Below, in pieces: positions 43,313 to 46,556 of a DNA stretch of 46,556 nt; position 1 is the stretch's first letter, and each line of letters opens with the position of its first letter. The notes under the pieces are model-generated. The model saw nothing but the letters and a program-made list of their open reading frames with translations. It did not search any database and was not told where the DNA came from. Source of the DNA: Chroogloeocystis siderophila 5.2 s.c.1 (GTDB lineage Bacteria > Cyanobacteriota > Cyanobacteriia > Cyanobacteriales > Chroococcidiopsidaceae); the NCBI RefSeq assembly GCF_001904655.1, contig NZ_MRCC01000025.1, positions 1 to 46,556 of the forward strand, read 5' to 3'. The position numbers and the translations under genes are program-made.

Positions 43313-43789
43313 ACAGTATTACCAATCATGAAACACTTTCTTTAATTACAGCCTGTTGCAATCAGTATAATTTCTGGTGAAGATGCAAAAGAAGTAGAAG
43401 CTCAATTCTATGACTATAGCTTGCTTGTAACTCTAACCTCTGCTATGGCATTACAAAGAAATTGACGTACCTGTTTACTATCAAATTTGCTACAAGGTGC
43501 TGTGCGATGTGCGGATTGAAAATATGTGAAAATGAATAATGCAATTATGAGGAATTTCTTTTCAATTGGGCAACAGATTGTAGGGAAAAACGAGACCTGC
43601 GGATTGACAACATCAAAGCTTAGAGACCTCATTTGAGCAACTACGTCGCGAGTACCAGCAATATTGAGGTTGGGTAAGAAATCCTGGTTTCAAAAAACAA
43701 AATCGCTGCTCTCAACCTCAAGAAATTGTAACCTCAACAACTGACACAGCAATTCTCAAATGCCGCAGTAGATCAGCCGCACAATTCAT
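43313..43789. other. Intergenic, no recognisable gene
   Basis: About 475 bases between two pseudogenes. The segment near 43425-43450 (complement CATAGCAGAGGTTAGAGTTA) resembles one end of the dispersed repeat family. The minus-strand open frame at 43414-43632 has no family resemblance and is not called. Confidence 0.4.
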
Positions 43790-44730
43790 AGATTAAGTGG
43801 GACAACATTTAGGCTTATCCTTTTGGTGGTTGGAGTCTTAATGCTTTTGGGGATGCTGGCACCGCTGAGTACAATAGTCTAGTGGCTTAACCAAACCGCT
43901 GAGGTTTAGGCTTGGAAGAAATGCTTGAAGTTCTAGGGCGTCAAGCTGCTATTTGATCCCACATCAGCTATCAATTGCTATATTGTGTTTTTGCCTAGTG
44001 TTGGGAACTTTTCCCCTGAAGAAATTACGCCTGGTGAAAAGTATTTTATTCATCAGCTTGCAGAACGCCATCCTCAGTGTGTTGTTGTACGAAATGTGTT
44101 TCCTTACTCAGTCATTAACTGATTTCTCGGCAGTCAAGAGTTCTTAACTCCATTGTGGGAAGCCTCAAAACAAAGCGATGGAATACTGCGTAATGTTTTA
44201 GTTCAAGTTCGCAATTTATGGCGGTTTGCAATTTCCGGTGACGAGCGTTATGGTTCAGTTTACAACTTAAGTATTGCTCATTACGATTGTCGAGCGCATG
44301 AATGTTGCACATCTGATCGCTCAATCTGATAGACCAAATTAACTTAATTTTGATCAGTACAAGTGGTGTAACTCAAGTTGCTTTGGGGGCGACGACGGCA
44401 CACCTAAATGAATGGATCAACGCCCGCTTAACGGTATTGTCGATCAGCGGTACATTTGAAGGCAGCGCCGGATTTAACGCCGCAGATCGTGTTTATCATT
44501 TGCAAGGCGATCGCAACTGGGTTGCCGATACGCTGGAGGTGGACGTAGGTTCTCCAGTGAATCAAGCCCGACGGCAAGGGCGCTATACTGTTTGCATTAT
44601 CGGTTCTTACGAACACACTGGAGCCGAGGTGATTTCGGTAACGCCATTTTACCCAATGGCATACCTCACGTTAAGCAGACTATTGAGCAAGTCGATCAAC
44701 TGCCGATCTGGTCTATCGACCAACCTCTAA
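43790..44730 (+). pseudogene. Membrane-anchored hydrolase-like cyanobacterial protein, decayed
   Basis: Three frames must be spliced to read it. They give an N-terminal membrane helix (LILLVVGVLMLLGMLAPLST), then YIVFLPSVGNFSPEEITPGE, HQLAERHPQCVVVRNVFPYS, WEASKQSDGILRNVLVQVRN, and LILISTSGVTQVALGATTAH with HLNEWINARLTVLSI. A TGA at 44120-44122 and at least two frameshifts (near 44280 and 44338) plus stops in the N-terminal part break it. The layout, with one anchor and an alpha/beta core carrying a STSG-type turn, suggests an alpha/beta-hydrolase-like family, but I cannot name it. Confidence 0.65.
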
Positions 44731-44813
44731 CTTCGCAATGCCCAGTTCAGAAAATCGCTGAAAAATGAACAGCGAGTATTTATGCTTGAATGAAAAGCAG
44801 GATTTTCGAGCAA

Positions 44814-45176
44814 TTAAATTGCAACCAAGCCTGTTTGGCGCAGAATGAAAAAGAGAATTGAGTTAACAATGCTAAGAGCGATCGCTCCCAAAATTGCACT
44901 GCCAATTCCCCATCGCAAGCGAAATCCCTCAACCAACCAAGCTGCTAGACCAAATACAATAATACTACCGATTAAGGGAATCAATCCTAAACTTAAAAGA
45001 GCATTCGCCGTTCTAAACCAGCCAGGAAACAAACCCCAAATACCATTAAATGCACCAATAATCGCTCCAGCAATTAAGGCAACCCAAGGATTATCCACCT
45101 CAACACCCAAAGGTAGTTTTGAGATAATCAATAAACTAATCGCAATGACGACGACAGAAATTAAAAATCCAAGCAT
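44814..45176 (-). CDS. Holin-superfamily-IV-like (phage holin family) membrane protein
   Basis: 120 residues with four hydrophobic helices (MLGFLISVVVIAISLLII; NPWVALIAGAIIGAFNGIWG; ALLSLGLIPLIGSIIVFGLA; IGSAILGAIALSIVNSILFF). This is the four-helix pattern annotated as phage holin family 4, common as chromosomal genes in cyanobacteria and not by itself evidence of prophage; no phage genes are nearby. Function in these hosts unknown. Intact despite its decayed surroundings. Confidence 0.8.
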   Translation of the reverse strand: MLGFLISVVVIAISLLIISKLPLGVEVDNPWVALIAGAIIGAFNGIWGLFPGWFRTANALLSLGLIPLIGSIIVFGLAAWLVEGFRLRWGIGSAILGAIALSIVNSILFFILRQTGLVAI

Positions 45177-45385
45177 TTATCCACTCCTGGGATACAACTG
45201 TGAACGTTTTTCTATGTACAAAGCATACAACCTGCAACGGAATGTTGATTCGTGATGATAAAAATGGTAAAAGGTGAAGAGTAACTAGTAACTAACCACA
45301 AAGAAAGGAAAGGTTATTTAACAGTAGATGATATCAAGACTAAGTAGCGCGCGGCAATGATGATAAGATAATCATCCAGATACCA

Positions 45386-45405
45386 TTAAATAAAATTAAA
45401 TAAAA
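45386..45405. repeat. 10-bp tandem duplication
   Basis: Two adjacent perfect copies of TTAAATAAAA. The second copy shifts the reading frame of the HdeD-family gene and creates its premature stop. Confidence 0.9.
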
Positions 45406-45901
45406 GGGTAATTCCAACAAAAATTCCGAGTATCCAATCTGCGTTGAAAGGCCATTCAGACCAAATAAGGATACCTAATATAATTCCTAAAATTCCACTG
45501 AATAATACCCAACCCCAGTTGCGAGCAGGACGCAAATCAAAGGCAATAAAAACTTGCAACGCACCTTGAACAAAGATCGTAATTCCGAGTATGAGTGTTA
45601 GGGTGATCGCTCCTGAAAGGATATTGGTTAAAACAACAAGCCCAGCCACAAAATAGAAGATGCTCAACAGCAGTTTCCAGACAAACTGACCTGCTCCTCG
45701 CGATCCAAAAGCATATATAAACTGAGCAATTCCAGCGAAAATAACAATCCAGCCAAATGCGATTGTCGAAGCAATGGTTGCATAAACAGGTCGAGCAATA
45801 GCGGCTAGCCCGATAATGACTAATAAGATCCCAACTACTATACCGATTCCTGAGCCAGCATTACGTTCTCTATCACTCACTTCAGGATCTGTAGTTCTCA
45901 T
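45386..45901 (-). CDS. HdeD-family (DUF308) membrane protein with altered C-terminus
   Basis: 171 residues and about six helices arranged as paired DUF308 repeats (GIGIVVGILLVIIGLAAIAR; VQGALQVFIAFDLRPARNWG; GILGIILGILIWSEWPF). HdeD members are linked to acid or stress resistance in the inner membrane. The frame ends LLFNFI. A 10-bp tandem duplication (TTAAATAAAA at 45386-45395 and 45396-45405) lies at that point; removing one copy restores LLFNGIWMIILSSLPRAT and a stop at 45342-45340, the normal family ending. So the last helix is shortened by about 13 residues; function may or may not persist. Confidence 0.85.
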   Translation of the reverse strand: MRTTDPEVSDRERNAGSGIGIVVGILLVIIGLAAIARPVYATIASTIAFGWIVIFAGIAQFIYAFGSRGAGQFVWKLLLSIFYFVAGLVVLTNILSGAITLTLILGITIFVQGALQVFIAFDLRPARNWGWVLFSGILGIILGILIWSEWPFNADWILGIFVGITLLFNFI

Positions 45902-46097
45902 TCAAATCTCCTTCTGTTTAATTTAAGCCTCTTTAGCCAGTAGATTTTTACTCATCTTTGCTAGCGTTTGGGTAAAAACATCTTTGGATTTTCGAGCGTA
46001 GTGTAGGTGTTAATGCATTCCCCCTTACCGATTGCAATTAGACACTCTACCTTTAACTTACCATTTTGGTATTATCGAGTTCGGGAACTTCTGACCC

Positions 46098-46412
46098 TTA
46101 CGACAACTTGCAAGTAGAACTCTCAACTTCCTCCGCAAAACTCAGTAAATCAACGTGTTTGGGGTTTGCCATTACCTCTTTTGCCGCTAGCAAGCCGGCG
46201 ATCATCCAAGTTTGATAAATTCTTGCTTCTTTATCAATTAAGCGCCCCTGCTTACCATCGTAGTCTTCAGGAAATCCATCCTCGATTAACCGAGTTTCAG
46301 CAAGCGCGATCGCGCGATAAGCTAATTCTTGCCGTTCTGTTTTTTTGTGCAGCGGTAGCAAATAGCCAAAGTAAAACAAGCCAGTCGAGCCACACCATCA
46401 ACCTTGTTACCT
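46098..46412 (-). pseudogene. GH100 alkaline/neutral invertase, C-terminal fragment
   Basis: The frame [60 protein letters not shown] matches the end of glycoside hydrolase family 100 invertases, which hydrolyse sucrose in cyanobacterial cytoplasm and are normally about 460-480 residues. Upstream, a run of seven T (46340-46346, plus strand) shifts the frame; the preceding frame reads [14 protein letters not shown], the expected helix. About 30 bases further up homology ends, so the N-terminal three-quarters, including the catalytic residues, is missing. Confidence 0.8.
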
Positions 46413-46429
46413 TGAAGCTAGCCTCCGCC

Positions 46430-46556
46430 ATGTCGGATATGAAAGTCTTTGGCGAACTGCCCCCAATCTTAGGGGACTTCCGAGCCGGCTCGCTTCAAAG
46501 TCCCCCTGGGATTATGCAGGGCTGATACATTGACAGAAGGAAAAAAGCCTTTGGAG
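46430..46556. other. Unrelated sequence joined to the invertase fragment
   Basis: After the homology to invertase ends, the sequence contains GC-rich blocks of the kind CCCCAATCTTAGGGGACTT (near 46465) and AGTCCCCCTGGG (near 46500), which look like imperfect inverted arms of an intergenic repeat. No coding frame is convincing. It may mark a rearrangement junction. Confidence 0.4.

Noticed and set aside
43414-43632. 72-codon minus-strand open frame between pseudogenes
   Set aside because: No recognisable family or ribosome-binding site, and it lies in decayed sequence.
3363-44122. TGA recoding, because several broken genes have in-frame TGA (3363, 20907, 41611, 44120)
   Set aside because: TGA ends intact genes such as tatC and the sigma-54 operon kinase at the expected lengths, and the broken genes also contain TAG and TAA stops, so ordinary decay fits better.
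44814-45176. Prophage, suggested by the holin-like protein
   Set aside because: No integrase, capsid, tail, lysin or attachment-site duplication is visible; such holin-family genes are common single chromosomal genes in cyanobacteria.

Overview
This window is a piece of cyanobacterial chromosome. The evidence is a petC-petA (Rieske / cytochrome f) pair beside tatC and a DUF3067 gene, a psb34-type photosystem II assembly peptide, the octamer GCGATCGC (HIP1) scattered through genes and spacers, and a very large complement of sensor kinases. The sequence alone does not fix the genus; the gene content suits a large-genome, unicellular or colonial, stress-adapted lineage.

The standout is a block of seven consecutive minus-strand genes at 4080-13284. 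Its core is a tight three-gene operon: an NtrB-like sensor histidine kinase, an NtrC-type response regulator/AAA+ activator with an intact GAFTGA loop, and a full-length RNA polymerase sigma-54 factor (rpoN) with a recognisable RpoN box. Cyanobacteria are generally described as having only sigma-70-family factors, so a self-contained sigma-54 module is unexpected. In the same block a small secreted protein made of PPPPKGVE repeats lies behind a near-consensus -24/-12 promoter (TGGCATC-N4-TTGCA, minus strand, 12508 to 12493), so it is a plausible target. Between them are a methyltransferase and a TonB-dependent receptor barrel lacking its plug domain; an orphan CheY-like regulator begins the block. 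The working hypothesis is a sigma-54-controlled envelope/surface response.

Layout: 292-2223 HIT protein and YifB/ComM ATPase; 2502-3842 GntP-family permease interrupted by one in-frame TGA; 4080-13284 the sigma-54 block; 13831-15029 lipA and psb34; 15181-16050 LivH/NatD-type permease; 16559-26155 four large histidine kinases in tandem with a broken Rcp1-like response regulator between the second and third; 26294-28874 LarE-like enzyme, methyltransferase, PIN-toxin remnant and histidine phosphatase; 28993-32734 glucokinase and two divergent sugar-binding lipoproteins with no permease or ATPase genes; 32973-35628 an InrS-like metal sensor and a lytic transglycosylase; 36042-39402 tatC, csaA-like gene, DUF3067, petC, petA and a terminator.

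From 39419 to the right edge the window is a gene graveyard. MATE transporter, DUF4079, LysR regulator, methylglyoxal synthase-lipid kinase fusion, a hydrolase-like membrane protein and an alkaline invertase fragment are all broken by stops, frameshifts or truncation. Intact or nearly intact genes there are an SDR oxidoreductase, a holin-like membrane protein and an HdeD-family protein whose C-terminus is altered by a 10-bp tandem duplication. A dispersed intergenic repeat occurs at least three times in the left part. No tRNA, rRNA, CRISPR array or insertion sequence was recognised.
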